Source: Achromobacter ruhlandii
Lineage (GTDB): Bacteria > Pseudomonadota > Gammaproteobacteria > Burkholderiales > Burkholderiaceae_B
Length of the DNA stretch: 53,218 nucleotides
Assembly (NCBI RefSeq): GCF_902859695.1
Contig: NZ_CADIJL010000040.1
Location: 1 to 53,218, forward strand
Reading direction: 5' to 3'
Positions 41,419 through 50,489 of the stretch are shown here, piece by piece (within the stretch, counting starts at the first letter, position 1; the number at the start of each line of letters is the position of its first letter). The translations under genes were made by a program, and so were the position numbers. Under the pieces are notes generated by a model, which was not told the DNA's origin, ran no database searches, and saw nothing but the letters and a program-made list of their open reading frames with translations.

Positions 41419-41751
41419 CTACGCGTCGGAGGGGGTGCCCGGCGCCGCGCGATGGCCGTCGATATGGCCCAGCGGCCGGCCCGGATCGAGCCGGTCGCGC
41501 ACCCGCTGCTTGAGCACCTTGGCTTCCGGAAAGCCGCCGTCGCGCTTGCGGTCCCATACCAGCTCGCCGTCATAGGTGATCTGGAAGATGCCGCCGGTGC
41601 CGGGCTGCAGCACCACCTCGCCCAGGTCGGTGGAGAACGTGGACAGCAGCTCCTGCGCCATCCAGCCGGCGCGCAGCAGCCATTGGCACTGCGTGCAATA
41701 TAGGATGACGATGCGGGGACGATGGGCGGCGGGCGGGGTGGCGGTCTGCAT
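41419..41751 (-). CDS. SelW/Rdx-family thioredoxin-fold protein
   Basis: 110 aa from the ATG at 41751. The Rdx motif IVILYCTQCQWLLRAGWMAQELL holds a C-x2-C pair where selenoprotein W-like proteins carry CxxC or CxxU; the second half TGGIFQITYDGELVWDRK is also typical. The family has a thioredoxin-like fold and is thought to act in thiol redox control; the bacterial cysteine forms have no fixed substrate. The C-terminus extends about 20 residues beyond the common core. Divergent from the MFS gene. Confidence 0.9.
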   Translation of the reverse strand: MQTATPPAAHRPRIVILYCTQCQWLLRAGWMAQELLSTFSTDLGEVVLQPGTGGIFQITYDGELVWDRKRDGGFPEAKVLKQRVRDRLDPGRPLGHIDGHRAAPGTPSDA

Positions 41752-41852
41752 GGCGCGGATCATTCTACGCCAGCCGGGTACGCGCGGCGCGTGTCGCCAG
41801 TCGTGGATAATGTCAGGTTTTCCCGGGCGCGCGGTGCGCCCTGAGTCCGCCA

Positions 41853-43058
41853 ATGAAGTCTGCATTACCCGCGCGAAGCCAACGGTGGCTGATCGGCCTC
41901 CTGATGGGCCTGGTCACCCTGACACCGATGGGCATCGACATCTACCTGCCTTCGCTGCCCGCCATGGCGGCCGGCTTCGGCCAGCCGATCAGCGCGCTGC
42001 AGGCCAGCATCACCCTCTTCATCTTCTCGGTCGGCGTCGGCCAGATCCTGATCGGCCCGCTGGCCGACCGCTACGGCCGCCGGCCGGTGGCGCTGGGCGG
42101 CGCGCTGGCCTACCTGGCCGGGTCGGCGCTGGGCGCCGCGGCCAATACGCTGGAGCTGTTCTACGCGGCTCGCGTGATCCAGGGGCTGGGCGCGTGCTCG
42201 GCGTCGCTGGTGGCCTTCGCGGCGGTGCGCGACCGTTTCAGCCCGGCGGTCGGGGCGCGTGTCTACAGCTATCTGAACGGCGCGTTGTGCACGGTGCCGG
42301 CGCTGGCGCCGATGCTGGGCGGCGCGCTGGCGGTGCATGCGGGCTGGCGCAGCACGTTCGTCTTCATGGTGCTGTTCGCGCTGGCGCTGGCCGCCCTGCT
42401 CGCCTGGCGTTTCAGCGAAACCCGCGCCGTGGCGCCGGCGGCGGGCTCGCCGCTGTACAGCCTGCGCCGCTACGCGCCGATCGTCGCGAGCGGCCGCTTC
42501 CTGTACTTTGCCGTGTTCGGCATGGCCGGGATGGCCATGATCCTGGTGTTCGTCTCGGCCGCGCCGGTGGTGCTGGTGCAGCAGCTCGGCTACACCGAAC
42601 TGGGCTTTTCCGCCTGGTTCGGCGGCAACGCCGCCATCAATATCGCGGCGTTCTTCCTGGCGCCCGTGTTCATCGCGCGCTTCGGCCGCCACGTCATGCT
42701 GCGGGTCGGCATGATCGCGCTGCTGCTGGCCGCGCTGCTGCACCTGGCGGCCTGGCGCTGGGGGCCGTCGGCGGCGTGGATCTTCATGCTGCCGGTGGCG
42801 GTGCTGACGGTCGGCTTTTCGCTGGCGTTGGGCTCGGCGTTGAGCCTGGCGCTGGAACCGTTCGCCGAGCGCGCCGGCACCGCCGCCGCGGTCTACGGGC
42901 TGTTCCAGATGAGCGGTTCGGCCGTCATTGCCACCGCGCTGCTGGACCAGGGCGTGGCGCCGCAGGTGGCAATGGGACTGATCGGCGTGGTGATCGTCGC
43001 GCCGCTGCTGTGCCTGTCGGGCGTCATGGCCCGGCGCGGCGCCGCGTCCGGCCACTGA
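41853..43058 (+). CDS. Bcr/CflA-type MFS multidrug exporter
   Basis: 401 aa with 12 predicted helices. The opening LIGLLMGLVTLTPMGIDIYLPSLPAM is characteristic of Bcr/CflA drug:H+ antiporters, and the MFS signature GPLADRYGRRPV (motif A) follows in loop 2-3. Motif C-like GALCTVPALAPMLGGAL in helix 5 marks an exporter. Substrates in the family include bicyclomycin, sulfonamides and chloramphenicol-type compounds, but none can be assigned here. Confidence 0.93.
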   Translation: MKSALPARSQRWLIGLLMGLVTLTPMGIDIYLPSLPAMAAGFGQPISALQASITLFIFSVGVGQILIGPLADRYGRRPVALGGALAYLAGSALGAAANTLELFYAARVIQGLGACSASLVAFAAVRDRFSPAVGARVYSYLNGALCTVPALAPMLGGALAVHAGWRSTFVFMVLFALALAALLAWRFSETRAVAPAAGSPLYSLRRYAPIVASGRFLYFAVFGMAGMAMILVFVSAAPVVLVQQLGYTELGFSAWFGGNAAINIAAFFLAPVFIARFGRHVMLRVGMIALLLAALLHLAAWRWGPSAAWIFMLPVAVLTVGFSLALGSALSLALEPFAERAGTAAAVYGLFQMSGSAVIATALLDQGVAPQVAMGLIGVVIVAPLLCLSGVMARRGAASGH

Positions 43059-43085
43059 ACCGGCGCCTCGCGCCGCCAGCGCGCC

Positions 43086-43559
43086 TCAGGCCGCCGCCCG
43101 CGGCGCGCTCGACAGGTGCATCAACAGCGCGCCGCCGGCAATCAGCGCCGCGCCCGCCAGGCGGCCGGGATTGAGCGCGCTGGCGCTGAAGCCCACCAGC
43201 GCATAGCGGTCCAGCAGCAACGCCGCCAGCATCTGGCCGGCGATCACCGCCGCCAGGAAGGCGCCCGCGCCCAAGCGCGGCGCCAGCATCAGCGCTGCCG
43301 TGATGTAGAACACGCCCGCCAGCCCGCCGGTCCAGCCCCACCACGGCAGCCGCCCGATCTCGGCGAAGCTGGGCGCCGGCACGCGCAGCACGGCCATCAC
43401 TGCCATGGCCGCGATGGCGCTGATCGCCAGCGAGGCCATGGTGGCCCACAGCGGATGGCCCAGGTTCCGCCCCAGGGCGGCATTCGCGCCGGCCTGGATC
43501 GGCACCAGCGCGCCAGCCAGGATGGCGGCGGGAACAGCGTAGAAGGTCGAGGAATTCAT
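43086..43559 (-). CDS. DUF606 (YdcZ-like) DMT-superfamily membrane protein
   Basis: 157 aa from the ATG at 43559 with GGAG 7 nt upstream. Five helices are predicted, with the DUF606 motif LAGALVPIQAGANAALGRNLG in the first and WWGWTGGLAGVFYIT in the middle. The family is a short relative of drug/metabolite transporters. The gene is divergent from a LysR regulator, which probably controls it. Confidence 0.92.
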   Translation of the reverse strand: MNSSTFYAVPAAILAGALVPIQAGANAALGRNLGHPLWATMASLAISAIAAMAVMAVLRVPAPSFAEIGRLPWWGWTGGLAGVFYITAALMLAPRLGAGAFLAAVIAGQMLAALLLDRYALVGFSASALNPGRLAGAALIAGGALLMHLSSAPRAAA

Positions 43560-43599
43560 GGTGCGGCTCCGATTCAAGAAGGATTGGCGTTATTCTCTT

Positions 43600-43617
43600 A
43601 TTCATGATCCGTTGAAT
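43600..43617. promoter_or_regulatory. Inverted repeat in the lysR-DUF606 intergenic region
   Basis: ATTCA-N8-TGAAT lies in the 83-bp AT-rich gap between the divergent genes. It is a plausible LysR-type regulator site, although it does not match T-N11-A exactly. Confidence 0.4.
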
Positions 43618-43642
43618 CCAATTCGATTTTTGTCTATTAAAC

Positions 43643-44539
43643 ATGCAGCCAACGAATAACCTACGGACCATCGACCTGAATCTGCTCGTGGTGCTGGATG
43701 CCTTGCTGCATGAGCGCCACCTGACTCGCGCGGCCGCCCGACTGCCCATGAGCCAGCCGGCCATGAGTCACGCGCTGGCGCGCCTGCGGCTGTTGCTGGG
43801 GGATCCGCTGTTCCATCGCACCCGCAGCGGCCTGCGGCCCACGCCGCATGCGCTGGCGCTGGAGGCGCCGCTGCGCGAGGTGTTGGCGCAGGTGCGCCGC
43901 CTGCTGGCGGGCGCGGTGTTCGAGCCGGGGGCCAGCCGGCGCGTCTTCCGGCTGGCGATGTCCGATTACGGCGCCAGCGTGGCGCTGCCGCCGTTGATGC
44001 GATGCCTGCGGCGCGACGCGCCCGGCATCGACCTGGAGATCAGCTATGCCAGCCGCAGCGGCATGATCGCCGGCGTGGCCGACGGCCAGCTCGATCTGGC
44101 GCTGGCGGTGTTCGGCGAAACCCCGGCCGATATCCGCCGCGCCGTGCTGTTTCATGAGGGATTCGTCTGCGCCGCCGACGCGGGCCAGGGCGTGCCCGCC
44201 ACGCTCGACGGCTATCTGGCGCGGCCGCACGTGCTGGTGGCCGCCAGCCAGGACCAGCGCGCGGCGGAAGTGGATGCCGCGCTGGCGCGGCTGGGCCATG
44301 CGCGTCGCGTCGCGCTGCGCCTGCCGCATTGGACGGCGGCGCCGGCGGCGCTGGCGGGCACCGACCTGGTGTTGACGGTGGCGCGCCGCACGCTCGACCC
44401 CGCGCCGCCGGGCGTGGCCGTGGCGCCGGTGCCCTTCCCCATCGCGCCGCTGGCGTTCGAAATGATCTGGCACGAACGCGCCGATGGCGACGCGGGCCTG
44501 GGGTGGTTGCGCGGCCTGTTGAGCCAGGTGCTGGCCTGA
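43643..44539 (+). CDS. LysR family transcriptional regulator (NodD/LinR-like)
   Basis: 298 aa. The N-terminal winged helix (about 8-68) contains RTIDLNLLVVLDALLHERHLTRAAARLPMSQPAMSHALARLR, the form seen in the NodD-type branch. The substrate-binding domain covers about 90-290 and includes RRVFRLAMSDYGASVALPPLM. It is divergent from the DUF606 transporter, which is the likely target. The effector is unknown. Confidence 0.94.
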   Translation: MQPTNNLRTIDLNLLVVLDALLHERHLTRAAARLPMSQPAMSHALARLRLLLGDPLFHRTRSGLRPTPHALALEAPLREVLAQVRRLLAGAVFEPGASRRVFRLAMSDYGASVALPPLMRCLRRDAPGIDLEISYASRSGMIAGVADGQLDLALAVFGETPADIRRAVLFHEGFVCAADAGQGVPATLDGYLARPHVLVAASQDQRAAEVDAALARLGHARRVALRLPHWTAAPAALAGTDLVLTVARRTLDPAPPGVAVAPVPFPIAPLAFEMIWHERADGDAGLGWLRGLLSQVLA

Positions 44540-44551
44540 TCGGCGCTTGCG

Positions 44552-44580
44552 GCGTCGGCGCCGCGCCTGCGCGCCGACGC
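44552..44580 (+). terminator. Strong hairpin after lysR
   Basis: Stem GCGTCGGCGC / GCGCCGACGC (44552-44561 with 44571-44580), 9-nt loop, no T-tract. It may terminate or attenuate transcription from lysR into the hydratase gene. Confidence 0.4.
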
Positions 44581-44627
44581 GGCATTGGCCTACTATCGAG
44601 GCATGCCCCCCCTTTGACGGAGATGTC

Positions 44628-45422
44628 ATGGCCCTCGATTCCACAACGCGCGAACCCGTACTGGAGCGCAGCCTGAGCGACGGCGTCGCGACGCTGCGGC
44701 TGAACCGTCCGGCGCAATTCAATGCCCTGTCCGAAGGCCTGCTGGACGCGCTGCGCGCCGAGATCGACATCCTGGCGCGCGAGCCATCCCTGCGCTGCGT
44801 GGTGCTGGAAGCCGCCGGCCGCGCCTTCTGCGCGGGCCACGACCTGCGCGAGATGCGCAGCCAGCCGTCGTTCGACTATTACCTGGCGCTGTTCCGCAAG
44901 TGCGGCGGCGTAATGCAGGGCCTGCAGGCCTTGCCGGTGCCGGTCATCGCCAAGGTGCGCGGCATCGCCACCGCGGCGGGCTGCCAACTGGTGGCCAGTT
45001 GCGACCTGGCGGTGGCCGCCGACGATGCGCGTTTCGCCGTGTCCGGCATCAACGCCGGCCTGTTCTGCTCGACCCCGGCCGTGGCGCTCAGCCGCAATAT
45101 ATCGGCCAAGCGCGCTTTCGAGATGCTGGTCACCGCCCGCTTCATCGACGCGCCGCAGGCGCGCGACTGGGGCCTGCTGAACGACGTCGCGCCCGCCGGC
45201 GAACTGGACGCGCGCGTGCGGGCGCTGGTCGAGGTCATCGTGGCCAAGAGTCCCGCCGCGATCCGCTACGGCAAGCGCATGTTCTACGCCCAGCGCCAGA
45301 TGCCGCAGGCGTTGGCCTATGACTATGCGGCTGAAGTGATGGCGCGCAACATGATGGAAGAAGACGCCGCCGAGGGCATCGATGCCTTCCTGCAAAAGCG
45401 CGCGCCGCGCTGGCGCCAGTGA
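44628..45422 (+). CDS. Enoyl-CoA hydratase/isomerase family protein
   Basis: 264 aa, single crotonase domain. Typical segments are GVATLRLNRPAQFNALSEGLL, FCAGHDLREM (oxyanion hole and CoA-binding region), IATAAGCQLVASCDLAVAADDARFAVSGINAGLFCSTPAVAL, and the late NISAKRAFEMLVTARFIDA. The usual catalytic Glu of the NIG-L-P segment is replaced by the sequence GINAGLFCS, so hydratase chemistry is uncertain; an isomerase, or the ECHDC3-like group, is possible. The ribosome-binding site is GGAG. It looks monocistronic. Confidence 0.92.
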   Translation: MALDSTTREPVLERSLSDGVATLRLNRPAQFNALSEGLLDALRAEIDILAREPSLRCVVLEAAGRAFCAGHDLREMRSQPSFDYYLALFRKCGGVMQGLQALPVPVIAKVRGIATAAGCQLVASCDLAVAADDARFAVSGINAGLFCSTPAVALSRNISAKRAFEMLVTARFIDAPQARDWGLLNDVAPAGELDARVRALVEVIVAKSPAAIRYGKRMFYAQRQMPQALAYDYAAEVMARNMMEEDAAEGIDAFLQKRAPRWRQ

Positions 45423-45468
45423 CATGGGCCGATGGCCGCGCCCGCGGCGTCGCCGCGCGGCGGCGGGC

Positions 45469-46728
45469 TCAAGCCAGCCAGCTCAGCCCCCAGCCGGCCG
45501 CCGCGGCGGCCAGCACCACCCAGAGCGGCGACCAGCGCGCGTAGACCAGCAGGCCGAACAGCGCCAGCGCCAGGGCGAAATCCGCCTTGCTCGATATCGC
45601 CTGGGTCCAGACCGGGTCGTACAGCGCCGCCAGCAGGATGCCGACCACTGCCGCGTTCACGCCCGCCACCATGTTGCGCACGCCGGGGCGTCGCCGCAGG
45701 CTTTCCCAGAATGGCAGGGCCGCCGCCACCAGCAGCGCGCCCGGCAGGAAGACCGCCGCCAGCATGAGCAGGCCGCCGGCCCAGCCCGACAGCGGGCCGG
45801 ACGAGGCCGCCCCAAGGAAGGCGGCAAAAGTGAACAAAGGCCCCGGCAGCGCCTGCGCGACGCCATAGCCCGCGAGAAAATCCGCGCTGGGCACCATGCC
45901 CCCGCCCACCGCGGCCGTTTCCAGCAGCGGCAGCACCACGTGGCCGCCGCCGAACACCAGCGCGCCCGCGCGATAGAAGCCCGCCAGTTGCGCCGCCAGC
46001 GGCGTGCCCGACAACTGGGCCCACAGTGGCAGCGCCGCCAGCAGCAATCCGAACAGCGCCAGGCAGGCATAGCCGCCGGCGCGCGACGCGCCCTGCGTCC
46101 GATTGGCCAGCAGGGGCCGCGGCGGCACTTGCAGCAGCGCGGCGCCGGCCACCGCGCCCAGCAGGATCGCGCCGACCTGCCCCAAGGAGGTCGGCAGCGC
46201 CACCGTCACCAGCGCGGCGACGATGGCGAGCCCGGCGCGCGGCCGGTCCGGACAGAGCGAGCGCCCCATGCCCCACACCGCCTGGGCGATGACCGCCACC
46301 GCGGCCACCTTCAAGCCATGCACCGCCGGCATCGCCGCCAGCCCGCCGAACCGCGCCAATCCCAATCCCAGCAGGATCATCGCCACCGCCGACGGCAGCG
46401 TGAACGCCAGCCAGGCGGCCAGCATGCCGGCCCACCCCGCCCGCCTCAGCCCCAGCGCCATGCCGACCTGACTGCTGGCCGGGCCGGGCAGGAACTGACA
46501 TAGCGCCACCAGGTCGGAAAAGGCGTAGTCGTCGAGCCAGCGGCGGCGATCAACGAATTCCTCGCGAAAGTAAGCCAGGTGCGCCACCGGACCGCCGAAC
46601 GCGGTCAGCCCCAGCCGCAGGAAGGCCAGGAACACCTCCATACAGGAACCGCGCGTGGCCGGCGCGGCCTCGCTGGCGGCCGGTTTGCTGGCCACATGTT
46701 CATCGTGGAAAGGCGGTTGCTGCGGCAT
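45469..46728 (-). CDS. chrA: Chromate transporter ChrA
   Basis: 419 aa from the ATG at 46728. Two homologous CHR domains (about 30-195 and 240-410) form the long bidomain type. Signatures are RLGLTAFGGPVAHLAYFREEFV, LCQFLPGPASSQVGMALGL and, in the second half, GAGALVFGGGHVVLPLL-like sequence (here YRAGALVFGGGHVVLPLLET) with GYGVAQALPGPLFTFAAFLG. It is predicted to export chromate. A later start at MEVFLAFLRLG would remove a charged N-terminal extension of about 29 residues. Confidence 0.93.
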   Translation of the reverse strand: MPQQPPFHDEHVASKPAASEAAPATRGSCMEVFLAFLRLGLTAFGGPVAHLAYFREEFVDRRRWLDDYAFSDLVALCQFLPGPASSQVGMALGLRRAGWAGMLAAWLAFTLPSAVAMILLGLGLARFGGLAAMPAVHGLKVAAVAVIAQAVWGMGRSLCPDRPRAGLAIVAALVTVALPTSLGQVGAILLGAVAGAALLQVPPRPLLANRTQGASRAGGYACLALFGLLLAALPLWAQLSGTPLAAQLAGFYRAGALVFGGGHVVLPLLETAAVGGGMVPSADFLAGYGVAQALPGPLFTFAAFLGAASSGPLSGWAGGLLMLAAVFLPGALLVAAALPFWESLRRRPGVRNMVAGVNAAVVGILLAALYDPVWTQAISSKADFALALALFGLLVYARWSPLWVVLAAAAAGWGLSWLA

Positions 46729-46983
46729 GGGACGGGACACTCGAAAACGGGCGGCGCCCCTGGATCCCGGAGCGCCATCAGTCAAGCTTATAGCCGGGCG
46801 GCGTCGGCGTTTCAATCGCCCCGCCGGACGGGCCCGGCTGAAATGCTGCATGAATCTTCACAATTTCCATACAAATACCGTCGGATCGCCACGGTCCTGC
46901 CCGGTAGCATACGGCAGCCCACGCGGTGGATCGGCGCGCCCGGACGGCAGATGTGCGGCCCACGCGCCCACAGGAATTCCAGC

Positions 46984-48294
46984 ATGCTCAAGTTCACGAT
47001 CCGAATCTTCGTGGTCGCCGCCATTGCCTACATCGCCGCCTCCCAGCTGGTTAACCGCAGCCTGGGTTATCTGCTCGAATCGGTCAGCGCCGATCTGTCC
47101 TACCAGGCCGTGCGCGGCCAGATGTACGCACTGCACAAGGAACTGGATCCGATCGAACCCGAGTCCCGCGCGGCCTTCATCCGAGACTCGCTGCGGCCCC
47201 ACTACGGCCTGGAACTGAAACTGGTTACGCCGGAGCGGATCGAAGCCACCGCGCAGGAAAAGCAGGACCTGGCCACGCGCGGCTTCATCATGCGCGATGA
47301 ATACAACACCTATCTGGCCCCCTTGCCCGGCGAGCCGCGGCAGTGGCTGGAGATGCGCCTGCCCGGCGAACCGACGCTGGAAAAGTGGATCACCTGGGGC
47401 GCCTGGCTGGCGCTCAGCATGGTGCTGGCGGTGGTGCTGCTGGTGCTGTGGGCGCTGCCCGTGTGGCGCGACCTGGACGCCTTGCGCAATGCCACGCTGC
47501 GCATGGGCCAGGGCGATCTCGGCGTGCGGGCGCGACTGTCGCATTTCTCCGGCATCCGCCACGTCGGCGAGAGCTTCAACCATATGGCCGAGCGCATTTC
47601 CGCCCTGGTGGAAAACCAGCGCAGCATGACCAACGCCGTCTCGCACGAACTACGCACGCCGCTAGCGCGGCTGTCGTTCGAGGTCGACATGCTGGGCCAG
47701 GAAAAATTCCAGGCGCGGCGCGAGCAGATCCTGCACGACATGCGCACCGATATCCACGAGCTTGAAACCATGGTCGACGAACTGCTGGTGTACGCGCGGC
47801 TGGAACGCCCCGCCGACGACGTCGTCAAGCAGGAAACCGTGGACGTGCGCGACTGGCTCGGCGAAGCGCTGGCGCAGGTGGCCCACCAGGCGGATGCGCG
47901 CGGCGTGCATTGCCATGTGCGCGACGGCCTGCCGGCGCATGTGCAGCTGCATCCGCGCTACATGAGCCGGGCCCTGCTCAACCTGGTGCAGAACGCCGTG
48001 CGCTATGCCAGCGCGCGCATCGAGATTTCGCTGACGAGCTGCCCCGCCGGCGGCTACGAGCTGATCGTCGACGACGATGGCCCCGGCGTCGCGCCCGCTG
48101 ACCGCGAGCGCATTTTCGAACCCTTCATCCGCCTCGACGAAAGCCGCGACCGCGGCACCGGCGGCGCCGGCCTGGGCCTGGCCATCGTCAAGCGCGTCGC
48201 CGCCAGCCACAAGGGCACCATCGAGGTTCAGGACAGCCCGATGGGCGGCGCGCGCTTCGTGTTGCGCTGGCTGTCGGCGCCGGTCGCGGAGTAA
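46984..48294 (+). CDS. RstB-like sensor histidine kinase
   Basis: 436 aa. A helix at about 5-23 is followed by a periplasmic sensor of about 110 residues, a second helix at about 140-158, a HAMP domain (DALRNATLRMGQGDLGVRAR), HisKA with phospho-acceptor His221 in AVSHELRTPLARL, and a HATPase domain with the N box NLVQNAVRYA, DDDGPGV and GTGGAGLGLAIV. It matches RstB in length and layout. No response regulator is adjacent on either side, which is unusual because rstA normally precedes rstB. Confidence 0.93.
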   Translation: MLKFTIRIFVVAAIAYIAASQLVNRSLGYLLESVSADLSYQAVRGQMYALHKELDPIEPESRAAFIRDSLRPHYGLELKLVTPERIEATAQEKQDLATRGFIMRDEYNTYLAPLPGEPRQWLEMRLPGEPTLEKWITWGAWLALSMVLAVVLLVLWALPVWRDLDALRNATLRMGQGDLGVRARLSHFSGIRHVGESFNHMAERISALVENQRSMTNAVSHELRTPLARLSFEVDMLGQEKFQARREQILHDMRTDIHELETMVDELLVYARLERPADDVVKQETVDVRDWLGEALAQVAHQADARGVHCHVRDGLPAHVQLHPRYMSRALLNLVQNAVRYASARIEISLTSCPAGGYELIVDDDGPGVAPADRERIFEPFIRLDESRDRGTGGAGLGLAIVKRVAASHKGTIEVQDSPMGGARFVLRWLSAPVAE

Positions 48295-48308
48295 GCGGCG
48301 CCGACAGC
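48270..48308. terminator. 12-bp inverted repeat between convergent kinase and TerC genes
   Basis: GCTGTCGGCGCC (48270-48281) and GGCGCCGACAGC (48297-48308) are perfect complements around a 15-nt loop that contains the kinase stop codon. The element can serve both directions; it has no T-tract. Confidence 0.5.
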
Positions 48309-48310
48309 AT

Positions 48311-49888
48311 TCAGGTGCCGACGGGTTCGGGACCCGCCGCCTTGCGCGCGTGGATCTGGTCGATGCGCAGGCCGTCGCGGCGCGTGATCTCGAAGCGCCA
48401 GTCGCGCCACACGATCACATCGCCAGTGTCGGGAATGCGGCCTTCGGCGCGCAGCAGCCGGCCCGCCAGCGTCGCGTCGCCGGCGTCATCGGCCAGGTCC
48501 GCCACCTCCAGCACCCGCGCCGCCTCGGCCAGCGCCAGGCGGCCGTCGAGCAGCCAGGAACCATCCGACAGTTGCAGCGCCTCGGGCGCCGCCTCGCTGT
48601 CCTCCGGCAGCTCGCCGGCCACCGCCGTCAGCACGTCCATCGGCGTCACCAGCCCTTCGCACACGCCGTGTTCGTCGACCACGATCAGCATGTGGTCGCG
48701 CGAGGCGCGCAATTCGTCCAGCACCTTCAGCACCGGCGTGGTTTCCATCACGTAGCGCGGCTCGCGCGCCAGTTCGACCAGGTCGATCGGGCCCGGGTTC
48801 TGCAACAGCGGCAGCAGGTCCTTGAAGTGCAGCACGCCCAGCACGTTGGCCGGATCGCCAGCGCACAGCGGCAGGCGCGAGTGGCCCGAGGCGAACTTGC
48901 GCACGATCGCGTCGGGCGTATCGGCCACGTCCAGCCAGACCATGTCGCCGCGCGCCACCATGATGGCGCGCACGTCGTGGCCGCCGATCGCCAGCACCCG
49001 TTCGATCATCGAGCTTTCCTCGGGCGCGAAGGCCGGCTCCTCGCCGGCGCTGTCCACCAGCGCCACCACATCGTCGGCCTGCTGCGACGCCTGGGCGCCG
49101 CGGTCGGCGCGCAACAGCCGCAGCACGGCCTGCGCGGTGCGCTGGCGGCGGCCCAGGGCATGCGTGCCCTTGGCCCGGTTGCGGCGCGCCAGCTGGTTGC
49201 ACAGCTCGATCAGGATCGAGAAGCCGATCGCGGCGTACAGGTAGCCCTTGGGCACGTGGAAGCCCAGGCCTTCGGCCACCAGGCTGAAGCCGATCATCAG
49301 CAGCAGGCCCAGGCACAGGATCACCACGGTCGGGTGACGCGCCACGAAGCCCATCAGCGGGCGGCTGGCCAGCATCATCACGGCCATCGCCACCACCACC
49401 GCGATCATCATGATGCTCAGGTCCTGCACCATGCCGACCGCCGTGATCACCGAGTCCAGCGAGAACACCGCGTCCAGCACCACGATCTGCAGGATCACCT
49501 GCCAGAACACCGCGTGCTGGACCTTCTGGCCCGTGTCGTGACCACGGCTGCCCTCGACCCGCTCGTGCAGTTCCATGGTGCCCTTGAACAACAGGAACAG
49601 GCCGCCCAGGATCAGGATCAGGTCGCGCCCCGAGATCTCGGCGCCCAGCACCGTGAACAGCGGCGCGGTCAGCGTCACTACCCAGGCGATGCTGGCCAGC
49701 AGGCCCAGCCGCATCAGCATGGCCAGCGTCAGGCCGATCATGCGGGCGCGGTTGCGCTGCGCCGGCGGCAGTTTGTCGGCCAGGATGGCAATGAATACCA
49801 GGTTGTCGATACCCAGCACGATTTCAAGAATGACCAGCGTCGCCAGGCCAAGCCAGGCGGTCGGGTCGGACATCCAGTCGAAGATCAT
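48311..49888 (-). CDS. TerC-CBS-CorC membrane protein
   Basis: 525 aa from the ATG at 49888; a GTG 39 nt upstream is an alternative. The N-terminal TerC domain (about 1-240) has seven or eight helices with the acidic motifs LEIVLGIDNLVFIAIL and VLDAVFSLDSVITAVGM. A linker, a CBS pair (about 290-425) and a CorC/HlyC transporter-associated domain (about 435-515, SDGSWLLDGRLALAEAARVL) follow. This arrangement matches the YegH/YoaE type. TerC proteins have been linked to metal (manganese) export at the membrane, which would fit the acidic motifs. Confidence 0.94.
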   Translation of the reverse strand: MIFDWMSDPTAWLGLATLVILEIVLGIDNLVFIAILADKLPPAQRNRARMIGLTLAMLMRLGLLASIAWVVTLTAPLFTVLGAEISGRDLILILGGLFLLFKGTMELHERVEGSRGHDTGQKVQHAVFWQVILQIVVLDAVFSLDSVITAVGMVQDLSIMMIAVVVAMAVMMLASRPLMGFVARHPTVVILCLGLLLMIGFSLVAEGLGFHVPKGYLYAAIGFSILIELCNQLARRNRAKGTHALGRRQRTAQAVLRLLRADRGAQASQQADDVVALVDSAGEEPAFAPEESSMIERVLAIGGHDVRAIMVARGDMVWLDVADTPDAIVRKFASGHSRLPLCAGDPANVLGVLHFKDLLPLLQNPGPIDLVELAREPRYVMETTPVLKVLDELRASRDHMLIVVDEHGVCEGLVTPMDVLTAVAGELPEDSEAAPEALQLSDGSWLLDGRLALAEAARVLEVADLADDAGDATLAGRLLRAEGRIPDTGDVIVWRDWRFEITRRDGLRIDQIHARKAAGPEPVGT

Positions 49889-50489
49889 CAACGTTCCACA
49901 AAAAGGATCGGACGCGGACGCGCGCACGCGTCCGGCAGCCCGGAGGCTGTCGCAAGGGACAGGCAGGAAAAGGATAGTTCAGCGGCGCCGGTCCGGCGCG
50001 GCCGGGCGCGGGTGATCCGGCGGGCCGGCGGCGCCCGTCCGCCTATGCGGGGCGTGGGCGCGGCGGCGCGATCGTGAGGAGCCGGCCAGGAGCGGCCAGA
50101 CGCCGGAAGCCGGCTGGGAGGGGGAATCGGGCGCCGCTGCGCGAGCGGCGCCCTACTAGGAGGCGGGTCGTCGGTCATAGATGGCGAAACCGTCCGCGCT
50201 TGCCGGGCAAGCGCAGGCCGCGTGTTCCGCCCTGCTCTCATTCTTTCAGGAATCTGAATATTAGCTGAAAGGTAAAAAAGAGAAAAATCGGGGTCGACCC
50301 GCATTGGAAGGTTGTCGTGGTCATGGAATCAGTGACAAACTCAGCGCACGTGCACTACACCACTACACATAAGCTGTCGCGGGATCCCATTCACTCGGGA
50401 GCCGAACGCTCCGGAGGTCGTCGCCTCGCGGGCCGCAGCGCCGCCAGGCCCGCCCTGTCCGGACGCCGGCGCCAATGCTGGAGCGATGA
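49889..50489. other. 600-bp intergenic region upstream of the dehydrogenase operon
   Basis: No convincing gene. The left 250 bp are GC-rich and hold a perfect 10-bp stem GGGCGCCGCT / AGCGGCGCCC with a GCGCG loop (50129-50153). From about 50240 the sequence turns AT-rich (an A-rich stretch at 50274-50287) and contains the inverted repeat CTTTCAG-N15-CTGAAAG (50243-50271) and the palindrome GGGTCGACCC (50291-50300). This is the likely promoter and operator area for the gluconate-dehydrogenase-type genes. Confidence 0.5.
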
